A stretch of 64,000 nucleotides of DNA from Bin80 sp965207565 (GTDB taxonomy: Bacteria > Bacteroidota > Rhodothermia > Rhodothermales > Bin80), in contig CBDBMQ010000024.1 of NCBI GenBank assembly GCA_965207565.1, positions 1 through 64,000 of the forward strand. Direction: 5' to 3'. The position numbers and the translations under genes are program-made. The number at the start of each line of letters is the position of its first letter. Positions within the stretch are counted from its first letter, which is position 1. This document shows positions 27,259-36,070 of the stretch, piece after piece. The notes below the pieces were generated by a model. The model worked only from the letters and a program-made list of their open reading frames with translations, was not told where the DNA came from and did not search any database.

Positions 27259-27332
27259 GGGCCCATAGCTCAGTCGGTTAGAGCAGCGGACTCATAATCC
27301 GTCGGTCGGGGGTTCAAGTCCCTCTGGGCCCA
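27259..27332 (+). tRNA. tRNA with CAT anticodon (probably Ile2)
   Basis: A 74-base cloverleaf: acceptor stem GGGCCCA with TGGGCCC and discriminator A, D arm TAGCTCAGTCGGTTAGAGCA, anticodon loop CTCATAA, and T arm GGGGGTTCAAGTCCCTC. No CCA is encoded. The arm GACTCATAATC is typical of tRNA-Ile2, whose CAT anticodon is modified to lysidine to read AUA, but elongator tRNA-Met is not excluded. It is not an initiator tRNA: the first base pair is normal. Confidence 0.9.
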
Positions 27333-27339
27333 CATCCAC

Positions 27340-29622
27340 TTAGGACAGACCCAGTAGTTGTCCTCCCTGATACACTAGGAGGGAAGCCATGTACGCAAGT
27401 GCCGTCATGTAAAGCCACATGACCAGGGGCCATCGCCAGGTATTGGTCTCCCGGCGTGCAATCGCCAGCGTGCTCATGCACTGGAGTGCGAACACAAAAA
27501 ACACAAGCAGGCTGAGCGCCACCAATGGCGTAAATACAGGGCGCCCATCTGGATAACGGTCGGCTTTCAGCGCATCCCGCAGTGCCACCCCCTCTTCCAC
27601 ATCCGCAACACTGTAAATGATGCCGAGCGTCGAAATGATCACCTCACGTGCAGCAAAGGCGCTCACCAGACCCGCACTAATCTTCCAGTCAAACCCCAGG
27701 GGCTGCATCACAGGTTCGAGAATCCGTCCCAGATACCCAATGGCACTTCCTCGGATCTGAGCCGACTGCTGAACAATTTGGGCACTATCCAGTGCGGAAG
27801 CATACTCACGCTCTGCCTGTTGCATGATGGACTGTATCCGTGCCATCACAGGATCTTCGCCTTCCAGCGAACCCTCCAGAGCAGGCAAAGCCATATCTGG
27901 CGCTGGCAAAAGCGCCTCTGCTTCGGCATACCCTGCCTCGCGCTGCTCTGCTGCCTGCATCTCAATCTGCGCCCTTTCCGTGTTTGCATCAACACGCGGA
28001 TAGCTTGCCAGGAACCACAGAACGATACTGCAGGCCAGAATAATTTTTCCTGCCCGCACCGCAAACACTTTGGAACGCTGAATCATGCGCCAAAGCAGTT
28101 GCCGCACCCGGGGTCGTCGATAAGGAGGTAGTTCCATCACAAAGTAGCTCTCAGCGCCCTTGGTGAAGACAAACCGCTTCAGGATTGCTGCAGCCACAAA
28201 CGCCATCACCGTCCCCATCATATACATCGAGAACATCGCCAACCCCTGATAGCCAAATACCCCCAGTGTCCCTGCAGGGATAAAGGCGGCAATGAAGAGG
28301 GTATAGACTGGCAGGCGAGCGGAACAACTCATCAAGGGTGCGACCATGATCGTGATCAAACGATCACGCTCATTATCCAGCGTTCTGGCAGCCATGATCC
28401 CTGGAATCGCACAGGCATATGAGCTGAGCAATGGCAGGACGGAGCCTCCACTCAGCCCCACACGCTTCATGATGCGATCCATTATGAATGCACTGCGGGC
28501 CATATATCCGGTATCTTCCATGAGACCCAGGAAGAAAAAGAGAAGCAATATCTGAGGAAGGAAAACCGCCACATTGCCCACTCCGGTAATCACACCATCG
28601 GTTAGCAGATCTGTTGCCCAGCTAACTGGAAGGACGGACTGGATCCCTGCCGCCAATGCTGAAATTCCAGTTTCAATCAAATCCATGGCGGGGGTCGCCC
28701 ACGAAAAAACGGCCTGAAAAATACCAACCAGAATGAACAGGAACAACAGGGGGCCGAAAATTTGATGAGTGAGCACTGCATCAATCCGGTCACTGAGCGT
28801 CGCTGCCCCCTTCACCCTGCGTACCGTCTTATTGACGATGGACCCCAGCCATCCATACCGCCCACTTACTTCCGCATGCCTCCATGCAATCCCCCGCTCG
28901 GCAAATTCTTTCCGCAACTCTTTGATGCGGTGTACAAACCCGGGGGCGGTCTGGTGCCATGTATTCAATGCTTCATCTTCCGCCAATGCACGCAAAACCT
29001 CCATCCTGCTGTGATCAGGTTGGACGTGCGGAGCTTCCTTAGCCAACTCTTTGGCCAAGGCCGGAATCTTTGCATTCACCGCATCCATGAGCGTCCACCG
29101 ATACCCCTGTGTCGGTTTGGGGGGATTCAGGATCTGTTTTTTCAACTCATCAACTCCCTTACCTCGGGAGGCAATGAGTGGGACCACGGGGACCCCAAGC
29201 TCCTTTTCCAGCGCAGGCACATCCACAACCAACCCGTTTTCTTCCGCTGCGTCCACCATGTTCAGGGCCACGATCACCGGCATTCCTATGTCCATCACCT
29301 GACTGGTAACGTAAAGGTTGCGCTCCAGGTTACCGGCATCCACTACGCAAACCACAAGATCCGGTGCCTTGTCTCTGCGCCCTACCAGAACCTCATAGGT
29401 GATCCGCTCGTCCAGGGATCTCGGAGTAAGGCTGTACGTGCCGGGGAGGTCGATCACCTCAACGTGTGATACTCCCGTCAGGGTTCCTGACTTCCGCTCA
29501 ACCGTGACTCCCGGAAAATTGGCTATCCGTTGATTCAGGCCGGTGAGCCGGTTAAAGAGGGTGGTTTTGCCAACGTTGGGATTACCAACCAAGGCGACGC
29601 TGATGGGAATTGGAGAGGACAC
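27340..29622 (-). CDS. feoB: ferrous iron transporter B
   Basis: FeoB imports Fe2+ across the inner membrane. The 760-residue protein has an N-terminal G domain with GNPNVGKTTLFNRLTG (G1), DLPGTYSLTPRSLDERI (G3) and ALNMVDAAEENG (G4). The membrane region contains the Gate motifs SCSARLPVYTLFIAAF and AAREVIISTLGIIYSV with conserved cysteine and nearby helices. A long acidic, coiled-coil-like loop sits between helices at residues ~560-610. It lies 15 bases after feoA on the minus strand and converges with the CAU tRNA gene. Confidence 0.97.
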   Translation of the reverse strand: MSSPIPISVALVGNPNVGKTTLFNRLTGLNQRIANFPGVTVERKSGTLTGVSHVEVIDLPGTYSLTPRSLDERITYEVLVGRRDKAPDLVVCVVDAGNLERNLYVTSQVMDIGMPVIVALNMVDAAEENGLVVDVPALEKELGVPVVPLIASRGKGVDELKKQILNPPKPTQGYRWTLMDAVNAKIPALAKELAKEAPHVQPDHSRMEVLRALAEDEALNTWHQTAPGFVHRIKELRKEFAERGIAWRHAEVSGRYGWLGSIVNKTVRRVKGAATLSDRIDAVLTHQIFGPLLFLFILVGIFQAVFSWATPAMDLIETGISALAAGIQSVLPVSWATDLLTDGVITGVGNVAVFLPQILLLFFFLGLMEDTGYMARSAFIMDRIMKRVGLSGGSVLPLLSSYACAIPGIMAARTLDNERDRLITIMVAPLMSCSARLPVYTLFIAAFIPAGTLGVFGYQGLAMFSMYMMGTVMAFVAAAILKRFVFTKGAESYFVMELPPYRRPRVRQLLWRMIQRSKVFAVRAGKIILACSIVLWFLASYPRVDANTERAQIEMQAAEQREAGYAEAEALLPAPDMALPALEGSLEGEDPVMARIQSIMQQAEREYASALDSAQIVQQSAQIRGSAIGYLGRILEPVMQPLGFDWKISAGLVSAFAAREVIISTLGIIYSVADVEEGVALRDALKADRYPDGRPVFTPLVALSLLVFFVFALQCMSTLAIARRETNTWRWPLVMWLYMTALAYMASLLVYQGGQLLGLS

Positions 29623-29637
29623 GTCAACCCCGACAGC

Positions 29638-29865
29638 TTATGCTTCGCATTTGGATATGCGTATCTGGGCTGCTTCGGCCTTTCGGATGGAAAGATGATA
29701 CCCGCGAACCTTAAGGTCCATCGGATCACCAAGTGGTGCCAGACGCACAACTTGGACTTTCGAACCGGGGAGCATGCCCATCTCCATCAGGCGGTCCATG
29801 ACTGCGTCGGGTTCAAACCCCAGAATCCTGCCCGATTCGCCAGGGCGCAAATCCTGAAGCGTCAT
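29638..29865 (-). CDS. feoA: FeoA domain protein (second copy)
   Basis: A 75-residue SH3-like FeoA protein that probably assists FeoB. It reads MTLQDLRPGESGRILGFEPD, then RLMEMGMLPGSKVQVVRLAP and DLKVRGYHLSIRKAEAAQI, the family core. The ATG at 29865 overlaps the TGA of the upstream FeoA-like gene, which decides this start over an upstream ATG at 29925. feoB follows. Confidence 0.92.
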   Translation of the reverse strand: MTLQDLRPGESGRILGFEPDAVMDRLMEMGMLPGSKVQVVRLAPLGDPMDLKVRGYHLSIRKAEAAQIRISKCEA

Positions 29866-30086
29866 GGGTCCAAGGGGGTTGCGAAAATCTCTGCAGCCAT
29901 GTCGCGACGAAGCCCAATTCGACAACTTTCAACACGCACAATGAGCTCATCGGAATTCTTGACCATCTCCACATGAGCTCCCTCCCGTATACCAACATCA
30001 CGCAACCTGTCCTGTGCACATCCATATACGGAGCAGATCTTGAGCGTGCACCCGTCGCAAAAAGATGTCAGAGGACAAGGAACCAT
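29862..30086 (-). CDS. FeoA-like protein with cysteine-rich N-terminus (first copy)
   Basis: A 74-residue protein starting at MVPCPLTSFCDGCTLKICSV. The C-terminal part, RLRDVGIREGAHVEMVKNSD and RVESCRIGLRRDMAAEIFA, is the FeoA fold. The first 25 residues hold five cysteines (C4, C10, C13, C18, C23), unusual for FeoA and reminiscent of a metal or Fe-S site. It is the first gene of a feoA-feoA-feoB operon, overlapping the next gene by 4 bases (ATGA). The start matches the first ATG after a palindromic site at 30112-30142. Confidence 0.8.
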   Translation of the reverse strand: MVPCPLTSFCDGCTLKICSVYGCAQDRLRDVGIREGAHVEMVKNSDELIVRVESCRIGLRRDMAAEIFATPLDP

Positions 30087-30111
30087 AGGGATTCGGGAGT
30101 CTGGTACAAAT

Positions 30112-30142
30112 ATACTTATTTGGACTAAATATAAATAAGTAT
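30112..30142. promoter_or_regulatory. palindromic candidate iron-responsive operator
   Basis: A perfect 10-bp inverted repeat, ATACTTATTT and AAATAAGTAT, with an 11-base spacer lies 26 bases upstream of the first feo gene. Its place in front of an iron-uptake operon suggests an operator for an iron-sensing regulator (Fur or DtxR/MntR family). It does not match a consensus I know exactly. It also sits 128 bases before the divergent proS gene. Confidence 0.5.
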
Positions 30143-30269
30143 GCGCGAATTGGTTCCGTGAATTTGGCAATCCTCTGATTTTTTTTGAATTATTTGCATC
30201 AAGTGGAATAAAATATTTGTCGTCGACATCGCACACCGTAACTTTGTATCAATTCACTATTATCTGATC

Positions 30270-32054
30270 ATGCGTCTATCGAAGTTTTTTGGTCAAACCC
30301 TGCGCGAAGCACCTTCGGAATCGGATTCAGCATCCAGTCAGATGCTTGTACGGGCCGGATACGTGCGTCAACTGGCTGCTGGCCTGTACTCCTATCTCCC
30401 TCTGGCCCACCGGTCTCTGCGCAAGATTGAACAGATTCTCCGCGAAGAGATGGATGCAATCGGCGGACAGGAGATGTGCATGCCTGTCGTGCATCCAGCC
30501 GAAATCTGGCAGGAGTCCGGGCGCTGGTATGAGATCGGAGACGAGATGGGGCGGTTTCAGGATCGTAAAGGCCGGGAGCTGGTCCTGGCCATGACCCATG
30601 AAGAGGTTGTGACCAGCCTTTGTAAATCAGAGATCCGCTCCTATCGGCAATTACCGCAGATGGTCTACCATATGCAGACGAAATTTCGGGATGAGCCGCG
30701 TGCCAGAGGAGGACTCATCCGTGTTCGTGAGTTTGTCATGAAAGACTCCTATACGCTGGACAAAGACTTTGAGGGTCTTCAGACTCAATACGAAGCACAC
30801 TACGATGCCTACCACCGCATAGGGGCGAGGCTGGGACTGAACCTGGTCGCTGTGCAAAGTGATCCTGGGATGATGGGAGGCAAGGTGGCGCATGAGTTCA
30901 TGTATATTACTCCGGTTGGCGAAGATTCTCTGGCGATTTGCGAGGAGACCGGCTATGCATCCAACCTGGATGTAGCAAATTTTCAAAAAATTCCAGAGCC
31001 TGCCAATGCACCCGAGCCTCTGACCCGCGTGCATACGCCCGGACAATCCACTATTGCCAAAGTGGCCGACTTCTGTGGGGTCACCACGCGCCAGACCGGT
31101 AAGATGGTCTTTTACATGGGAGATTTCGGGGCGGAAGATCCTCCTCGTCTCATCGCCGCCTGTGTTCGGGGGGACATGGAGATCAACGAGCTCCAACTCC
31201 GCTACGCGGTCAAGGCACAGGCGCTCCGCCCAGCTGAGACCGAAGAAATTATTGCTGCAGGGTGCGTGCCCGGCTATGCCTCCCTGTGCGACATTGACCG
31301 TGCCAAAGCCCTCCTCGTGGTCGATGATCTGATTCCTGAATCAGCCAATCTGATTGTCGGGGCAAATGAGCGTGATTGGCATTACACCGGTGCCAATTAT
31401 GGACGGGATTTTACCGCGGATGTGACCGCTCCGATTGCACTAGCCTATGACGGTGCTCCCGATCCCATTGACGGAAAGCCATTACAGGTCGTTCGTGGCA
31501 TTGAAGTGGGGAATATCTTCCAGTTGGGAACCCGCTACAGCTCCAGTATGGGAGCAACCTACACCGATGAAGCTGGAGAAGGATTCCCGATCGTGATGGG
31601 ATCCTATGGAATCGGAGTGGGGCGTACACTGGCCTGTATTGCGGAGGAATACAGTGATGACTACGGTATGGATCTACCGATTTCCGTGGCCCCGTACCAG
31701 GTCATTCTGGTCTCACTGGGACGCTCAGGAGAGGTCCACGAAGCGGCCGAAACACTCTACCATCAATTACTTGCATCCGGAATTGAGGTGCTCTATGATG
31801 ATCGTGCAGTGAGCCCTGGTGTCAAATTTGCCGACGCAGATCTTCGCGGCATTCCTTTACGATGCACGGTCAGCTCCCGCTCACTCAAGCGGGGAGGAGC
31901 AGAGTTTGGTCGCAGACGAAGTAAAGATCTCGCGATCCTCCCCCTTGATCACGCTGTCGAACAGATTCAAGCAGGGATCATGGAATGCTTCAATGCACTG
32001 AACCAGCGTCTGGAACATGTTCCGACCTGGACATCCCAATCCGAATCAACCTGA
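30270..32054 (+). CDS. proS: prolyl-tRNA synthetase
   Basis: A bacterial-type class II synthetase of 594 residues that charges tRNA-Pro. The start is MRLSKFFGQTLREAPSESDS. Motif 1 region: YLPLAHRSLRKIEQILREEM. Motif 2: QTKFRDEPRARGGLIRVREF. An editing insertion follows, residues ~225-395 (TIAKVADFCGVTTRQTGKMV). Motif 3: GSYGIGVGRTLACIAEEY. The C-terminal anticodon-binding domain begins near LPISVAPYQVILVSLG. All parts are intact. It is divergent from the feo operon. Confidence 0.97.
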   Translation: MRLSKFFGQTLREAPSESDSASSQMLVRAGYVRQLAAGLYSYLPLAHRSLRKIEQILREEMDAIGGQEMCMPVVHPAEIWQESGRWYEIGDEMGRFQDRKGRELVLAMTHEEVVTSLCKSEIRSYRQLPQMVYHMQTKFRDEPRARGGLIRVREFVMKDSYTLDKDFEGLQTQYEAHYDAYHRIGARLGLNLVAVQSDPGMMGGKVAHEFMYITPVGEDSLAICEETGYASNLDVANFQKIPEPANAPEPLTRVHTPGQSTIAKVADFCGVTTRQTGKMVFYMGDFGAEDPPRLIAACVRGDMEINELQLRYAVKAQALRPAETEEIIAAGCVPGYASLCDIDRAKALLVVDDLIPESANLIVGANERDWHYTGANYGRDFTADVTAPIALAYDGAPDPIDGKPLQVVRGIEVGNIFQLGTRYSSSMGATYTDEAGEGFPIVMGSYGIGVGRTLACIAEEYSDDYGMDLPISVAPYQVILVSLGRSGEVHEAAETLYHQLLASGIEVLYDDRAVSPGVKFADADLRGIPLRCTVSSRSLKRGGAEFGRRRSKDLAILPLDHAVEQIQAGIMECFNALNQRLEHVPTWTSQSEST

Positions 32055-32157
32055 GGACCGGTTTGATTGCGCGTGCCTGCCCCACTGTAAAACGTTTGGT
32101 TCTACCCCGAATGTTGTGGATAGAGGTCCATGCCTCCGCAGAAGAAAAGGATTGCAA

Positions 32158-32251
32158 CTCGAAAGTTTTCAAACGAGACATCACCCGGCTGATCGTAAAC
32201 GCGGTTCCACCACAGCTCGCGAAGGCGATTGGACAGGCGGTCTGCGCATGA
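32158..32251 (+). pseudogene. tail of a cytosine-5 DNA methyltransferase (remnant 1, plus strand)
   Basis: Thirty codons reading KRDITRLIVNAVPPQLAKAI followed by GQAVCA and a stop match the C-terminus of cytosine-5 DNA methyltransferases (…IGNAVPP.LA..I…). Two further copies of the same tail lie at 34052-34186 and 35652-36070 on the opposite strand. The sequence upstream of it (32055-32157) is not recognisable. This is a remnant, not a working gene. Confidence 0.65.
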
Positions 32252-32423
32252 ATCCAACCCAGACACACTGAATCAGATGAAGGGATGATCAAGCAATTCT
32301 GGTCACGCTTGTTCTGCAGCCCGAACAGTTTCGCATCCTGAAACCGCTAAATCATTTTTATCGTCCAATAGAATCATGGGAGTTCTATTGAACCGTCTGA
32401 ACATCATGTCATCACCGTCCGTC

Positions 32424-32740
32424 ATCTCCAACTCACACTCATGGCCAGTACACTCTACCGACTCCTGGCCCAACGGGTCGGGCGGGGAATGAAAACCGCC
32501 AAGCCCGCACACTCTTCGAAAAACTAGTGCGAAATCAAGCCACCATACAGATCCGATCCAAAGACATCCTCGTCACCCTCTCCCGACGCGCCAACAACCC
32601 CTACCTCCTGGCTGCCGGGTACAGAGATGCAGAAGTCCAGATCCCTTGGCTGGACAATCGGAAACTGCGCATCATCATCCCCTAAAACACCCCCATTGTC
32701 ATATCTTGATTCCCCCATATGCTGGTTGGGAATTCAGGCT
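32424..32740 (+). mobile_element. 3' fragment of a DDE transposase and its element end (copy 1)
   Basis: About 315 bases are nearly identical to the 3' end of the larger element copy at 36731-37055. The coding part (MASTLYRLLAQRVGRGM…) is disrupted by small indels, and the non-coding end CCCATTGTCATATCTTGATT and GGTTGGGAATTC is shared. The homology starts abruptly within the gene, so the 5' part is lost. It touches the 3' end of the first ATPase copy. Confidence 0.75.
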
Positions 32741-33933
32741 ATGTCCATCCCCGGATTCCTGCCAGGAGATCGGCGAATTTCCATCGTCTGAGGCGGAGAT
32801 TTGGTTTGGATGTGGGCGTAATTGGTCACCAACCAATCCTGCATCGAGGGGATCGGAATCGCATAGTATCCTTTCCGGTCTTCAAGCAACCCCCTTTCTC
32901 GCCCCAGATGGAATAGCTTCTCCGCTTTCGTTTCATCGTACTCCTGGGTTAGGGAGGACAGGATAACCGTATAGGTTGTGCTTTCTCCTAAAGGAATATC
33001 TGCGAATACTCTTGCCAGACAATGGCGATATTCTCTGGCGAAACCGTGCGCCCGTCGTTCGTAATACGCCAACCGAAAGCCACGCCCTGCTTCCAATACG
33101 GCATTCAATCCCTCTGGGGTCATGACCCTGTTGTCTACCTCCAGTTGTTCCAGCGCGGGATCCACATACGATAAGATATGTTGCGGCCAACCATACGTTT
33201 CCTGAGCAATGGCATCCACCCATGGCACGGGATCCCCTTTCGCCTCCCCTTCTTTCGTGAGCCAATCGTGGATAACCGCACGTTCCGCTTCTTTACTCAA
33301 CGCTCCTAGTTCTATCAGATATTCCTTTGAAAATCTCGAAATCCCCAATGATCTAAAGGCGTCCACTGTCGTTCCCAGTCCTGCCGCGATCAGGATGACG
33401 GGCCGGTTTAATTTCCCGTTGTGAATCTCGTCCAGCATGACTTCAAGGTTTGCACCTCGATCATCTGGCGGATGCGGGGACGTCTTCAATGTTTGTGCTT
33501 CGTCTAAAATGAGGAGCAGGGGCTGCTTTCCTTTGCGAAGGATTTTTCTTATTGTCCTACTAGCCCTGCCAACTGTAACCGATGCCCCTGAAACTCCGAT
33601 TTTCAGAGACCTGAATGTAGACCAGGGAAATTTTCCCAAACCAAGAAAATCACGCAATGCGTCTGGATTCTAAAAGGCCATCGGTTTAATCTCCGCAGTC
33701 TTCCATCCCCTCTCTCGTGCCCGTTTTCCACATTCTTCAAGCAGGGCGCTCTTGCCCGCGCCTGGTGCACCCTGGATCAGGAAGGTCGTGCCAGACTTCG
33801 CCTGCACCGCCCGCTCTATAATTTTATTGAAATCGCTCAGCACCTGCTTCCTCCCATGAAAATACTTAGCAGGGCCACGGTCGGATGCTGCCGTCAGTGG
33901 CGGAGAAGGGGAAGAACGGGTGGATGGCCGCAT
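32734..33933 (-). pseudogene. AAA+ ATPase, copy 1, with in-frame amber stop
   Basis: Read through one TAG (33670-33672), this is a ~400-residue P-loop ATPase of the AAA_16/AAA_22 type. Walker A is GAPGAGKSALLEECGKRARE, Walker B is LLLILDEAQTL; a later segment AQETYGWPQHILSYVDP resembles the lid region of Orc/STAND-like ATPases. The TAG stands where copy 2 has Trp (codon TGG) in PPAFWDPSALRDF, so one G-to-A change explains it; the frame is otherwise open. The start shown is the ATG matching copy 2; an upstream ATG at 33972 is in frame. The C-terminal ~30 residues are nearly identical to copy 2 while the middle differs. Confidence 0.7.
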
Positions 33934-34051
33934 GGTTCTGAGATACTGCCTAAAGTTATAAACAGTGACCATTTAGACAGGTCTCAAGGCTTAATGGTTC
34001 CAAATAATACCCGATAGTCGGTGTCCCGGTATTTTTGGAGCCTGAATAGAA

Positions 34052-34186
34052 TCATGTGCAGACCGACTGGACGACCGCCTTCCCAATCGCCTTCGCGAGC
34101 GCAGCGGGGACCGCGTTTCCAATCAGTCGGGCGATGTCACGCTTGGAACGTGTTGTTTCGGGAGGGACAAATTCGTATCCCGCGGG
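34052..34186 (-). pseudogene. tail of a cytosine-5 DNA methyltransferase (remnant 2)
   Basis: Forty-four codons on the minus strand, PAGYEFVPPETTRSKRDIAR then LIGNAVPAALAKAIGKAVVQ and SVCT with a stop, are the C-terminal tail of a cytosine-5 DNA methyltransferase. It matches the same stretch at 35652-35786 closely. An in-frame stop and unrelated sequence lie immediately upstream, so only the tail remains. It sits just upstream of ATPase copy 1 on the same strand. Confidence 0.75.
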
Positions 34187-34322
34187 TGTTTAACGACAAT
34201 TCGTTTGAAAAAGAAAGTTTCACACACTCCTACGTTACCTAGGATTGGAGGGGCAAATCTCGTGATTGGTGTCATATTCGGGCACGCTAAACATCCCCTG
34301 TATCAGGACGGGAAATGGGCGC

Positions 34323-35519
34323 TCAGCGACCTAGGTCCATCCCCGGATTCCTACCAGAAGACCGGCGAATTTCCATCGTCTGAGGCGGAGATTTGGTTTG
34401 GATGTGGGCGTAATTGGTCACCAGCCAATCCTGCATCGAGGGGATCGGAACAACATGAGTTCCTTGATATCTGTGCAGCACACCTCTGTGCAGTGCCCGG
34501 TTAAACAGCTTCTCCGCTTCCGTTTCACCGTACTCCTGGGTTAGGGAGGACAGGATGTCTTCTTTATCCAGACCTTCTCCTAACGGAACATTCATAATCA
34601 GTTTTGCCAGACTATGGCGTTGTTTTCTGCTAAAATCGTCCGCCCGTCGTTCGTAATAGTCCAACCGGAAGTTCCGCCCTGCTTCCAGAACGGTATTCAA
34701 CCCATCTGCGGTCATAGCCCCTTCATCGGTCACCAGTTGCTTCAATGCGGGTTTTACATACGACACGATATGTTGCGGCCATCCATGCGTTTCCCGAGCG
34801 ATGGCATCAATCCATGCAGCGGGATCTCCTTTCGCCCCGCCTTCCTTCTTGAGCCAGTCATGGAGTACCGCACGTTCCGCTTCTTTCTCCAACGCCCCCA
34901 GCTCTACAAGGCATTCCCCCTCAAACCTCGAAATCCCCAGCGATTTAAAGGCGTCCACTGTCGTTCCCAGCCCCGCCGCGATCAGGATAACGGGCCAATC
35001 CAATTCCCCGTTGTGAATCGCATCAAGTACATTGATTGCCGTCCCAGTGTGGTCGGAAGGGGGAGCATTGCCCGTCCCCAGTGTTTGCGCCTCGTCCAAA
35101 GTGAGGAGTAACGGCTGCTTCCCTTTGCGAAGGGTTTTTAGAATGGTCTTGCGAGACCAGTCAACATTAACTGCAGCACTTGCAATGTTTTTCGGGCCGA
35201 TTTGCAGAGATCCGCCCGTAATAGAAAATTTCCTCAAACCAATAAAGTCACGTAATGCACTTGGATCCCAAAAGGCAGGCGGTTTTATCTTCACAGTCTT
35301 CCATCCCTGACGTTGGGCCAATTTTTCGCATTCACCAAGGAGTGCACTCTTTCCCGCGCCAGGCGCCCCTTGAATCACAAAGGTCGTACCAGACTTGTTC
35401 TGGGTTGAGTATCTCAAAAGTTTTCCGAAATCTCCCAATATCTCTTTCCGTCCATGAAAATACTTGGCAGTCCCACGGTCGGGCACGAAATCAGATGGAT
35501 GAGATGGGGATGACCGCAT
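34323..35519 (-). CDS. AAA+ ATPase, copy 2 (intact)
   Basis: A ~398-residue P-loop ATPase starting at MRSSPSHPSDFVPDRGTAKY; an in-frame ATG 84 bases upstream would add 28 residues not conserved in copy 1. Walker A is QGAPGAGKSALLGECEKLAQ (residues ~50-70), Walker B is LLLTLDEAQTLGTG, a possible sensor region is VILIAAGLGTTVDAFKSLGI, and RETHGWPQHIVSYVKPALKQ resembles the lid of AAA_16 or Orc-like proteins. The C-terminus (SMQDWLVTNYAHIQTKSPPQ) is almost identical to copy 1. It follows a methyltransferase tail on the same strand. Partner and substrate are unknown; link to a defence or mobile module is inference. Confidence 0.8.
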   Translation of the reverse strand: MRSSPSHPSDFVPDRGTAKYFHGRKEILGDFGKLLRYSTQNKSGTTFVIQGAPGAGKSALLGECEKLAQRQGWKTVKIKPPAFWDPSALRDFIGLRKFSITGGSLQIGPKNIASAAVNVDWSRKTILKTLRKGKQPLLLTLDEAQTLGTGNAPPSDHTGTAINVLDAIHNGELDWPVILIAAGLGTTVDAFKSLGISRFEGECLVELGALEKEAERAVLHDWLKKEGGAKGDPAAWIDAIARETHGWPQHIVSYVKPALKQLVTDEGAMTADGLNTVLEAGRNFRLDYYERRADDFSRKQRHSLAKLIMNVPLGEGLDKEDILSSLTQEYGETEAEKLFNRALHRGVLHRYQGTHVVPIPSMQDWLVTNYAHIQTKSPPQTMEIRRSSGRNPGMDLGR

Positions 35520-35571
35520 GGTTCTGAGATACTGTGTACGCCTAGGGAGTACGCCTAGGGACAGTGGATCA

Positions 35572-35790
35572 TTTAGACAGATTTCAAGGCTTAATGGTTC
35601 CAAATAGTCCCCGATAGTCGGTGTCCCGGTATTTTTGGAACCTGAGTAGAATCATGTGCAGACCGACTGGACGACCGCCTGTCCAATCGCCTTCGCGAGC
35701 GATGGAGGAACCGCGTTTCCAATCAGTCGGGCAATGTCACGCTTGGAACGTCTTGTTTCGGGAGGGACAAATTCGTGTCCCGCGGGAAAG
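35572..35790. repeat. direct repeat of 33964-34186 upstream of each ATPase
   Basis: The ~220-base segment upstream of ATPase copy 2, including the methyltransferase tail, recurs upstream of copy 1 at about 33964-34186. Shared runs include AAGGCTTAATGGTTCCAAAT and CGATAGTCGGTGTCCCGGTA. With the ATPase genes, this defines a tandem duplication of a methyltransferase-tail plus ATPase unit of ~1.6 kb. Confidence 0.85.
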
Positions 35791-36070
35791 CTTTGCAGGA
35801 GCACCCCCTCCCGGAGGGATAGTGCCCGATCTTGCTCGGGATGTCCAAAACGGCCGCAGCCATACGTGTAGAACTGTGTTGTGATGGTCGGGGCCGGGAG
35901 ATGCCAACCCATTCGCCCATAGACATCCCTCCAACTGATTCGATCTTGATTGCTGTGACAATCATTAACCAGGTGGGGCGGCCAATCCCGCCAGCTCTTG
36001 CCGGGGATGGATGCGCGAATCCGTTCCAGATCCGCCGTCTCATCAACGTCTGGCACCCAGCCGTGCGGGC
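35652..36070 (-). pseudogene. C-terminal third of a cytosine-5 DNA methyltransferase (remnant 3)
   Basis: The longest of the three remnants. It contains IRASIPGKSWRDWPPHLVND, DVYGRMGWHLPAPTITTQFY, GRFGHPEQDRALSLREGVLL and the tail KRDIARLIGNAVPPSLAKAI, which together are the C-terminal conserved motifs (IX-X region) of cytosine-5 methyltransferases. The catalytic Pro-Cys motif and AdoMet-binding N-terminus are missing; the upstream part is replaced by the truncated transposase near 36070. It cannot be active. Confidence 0.8.

Noticed and set aside
28762..29469. 235-codon plus-strand frame
   Set aside because: Antisense to the FeoB G domain, with no supporting motif.
33670..33672. Pyrrolysine or recoded amber codon
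   Set aside because: Copy 2 has Trp at this spot (TGG), and no other TAG use of this kind is seen in the window, so a nonsense mutation is simpler.
35832..36070. N-terminal ~80 residues of the apparent transposase ORF
   Set aside because: This stretch is antisense to the methyltransferase remnant and does not match transposases; real transposase homology begins near 36070.
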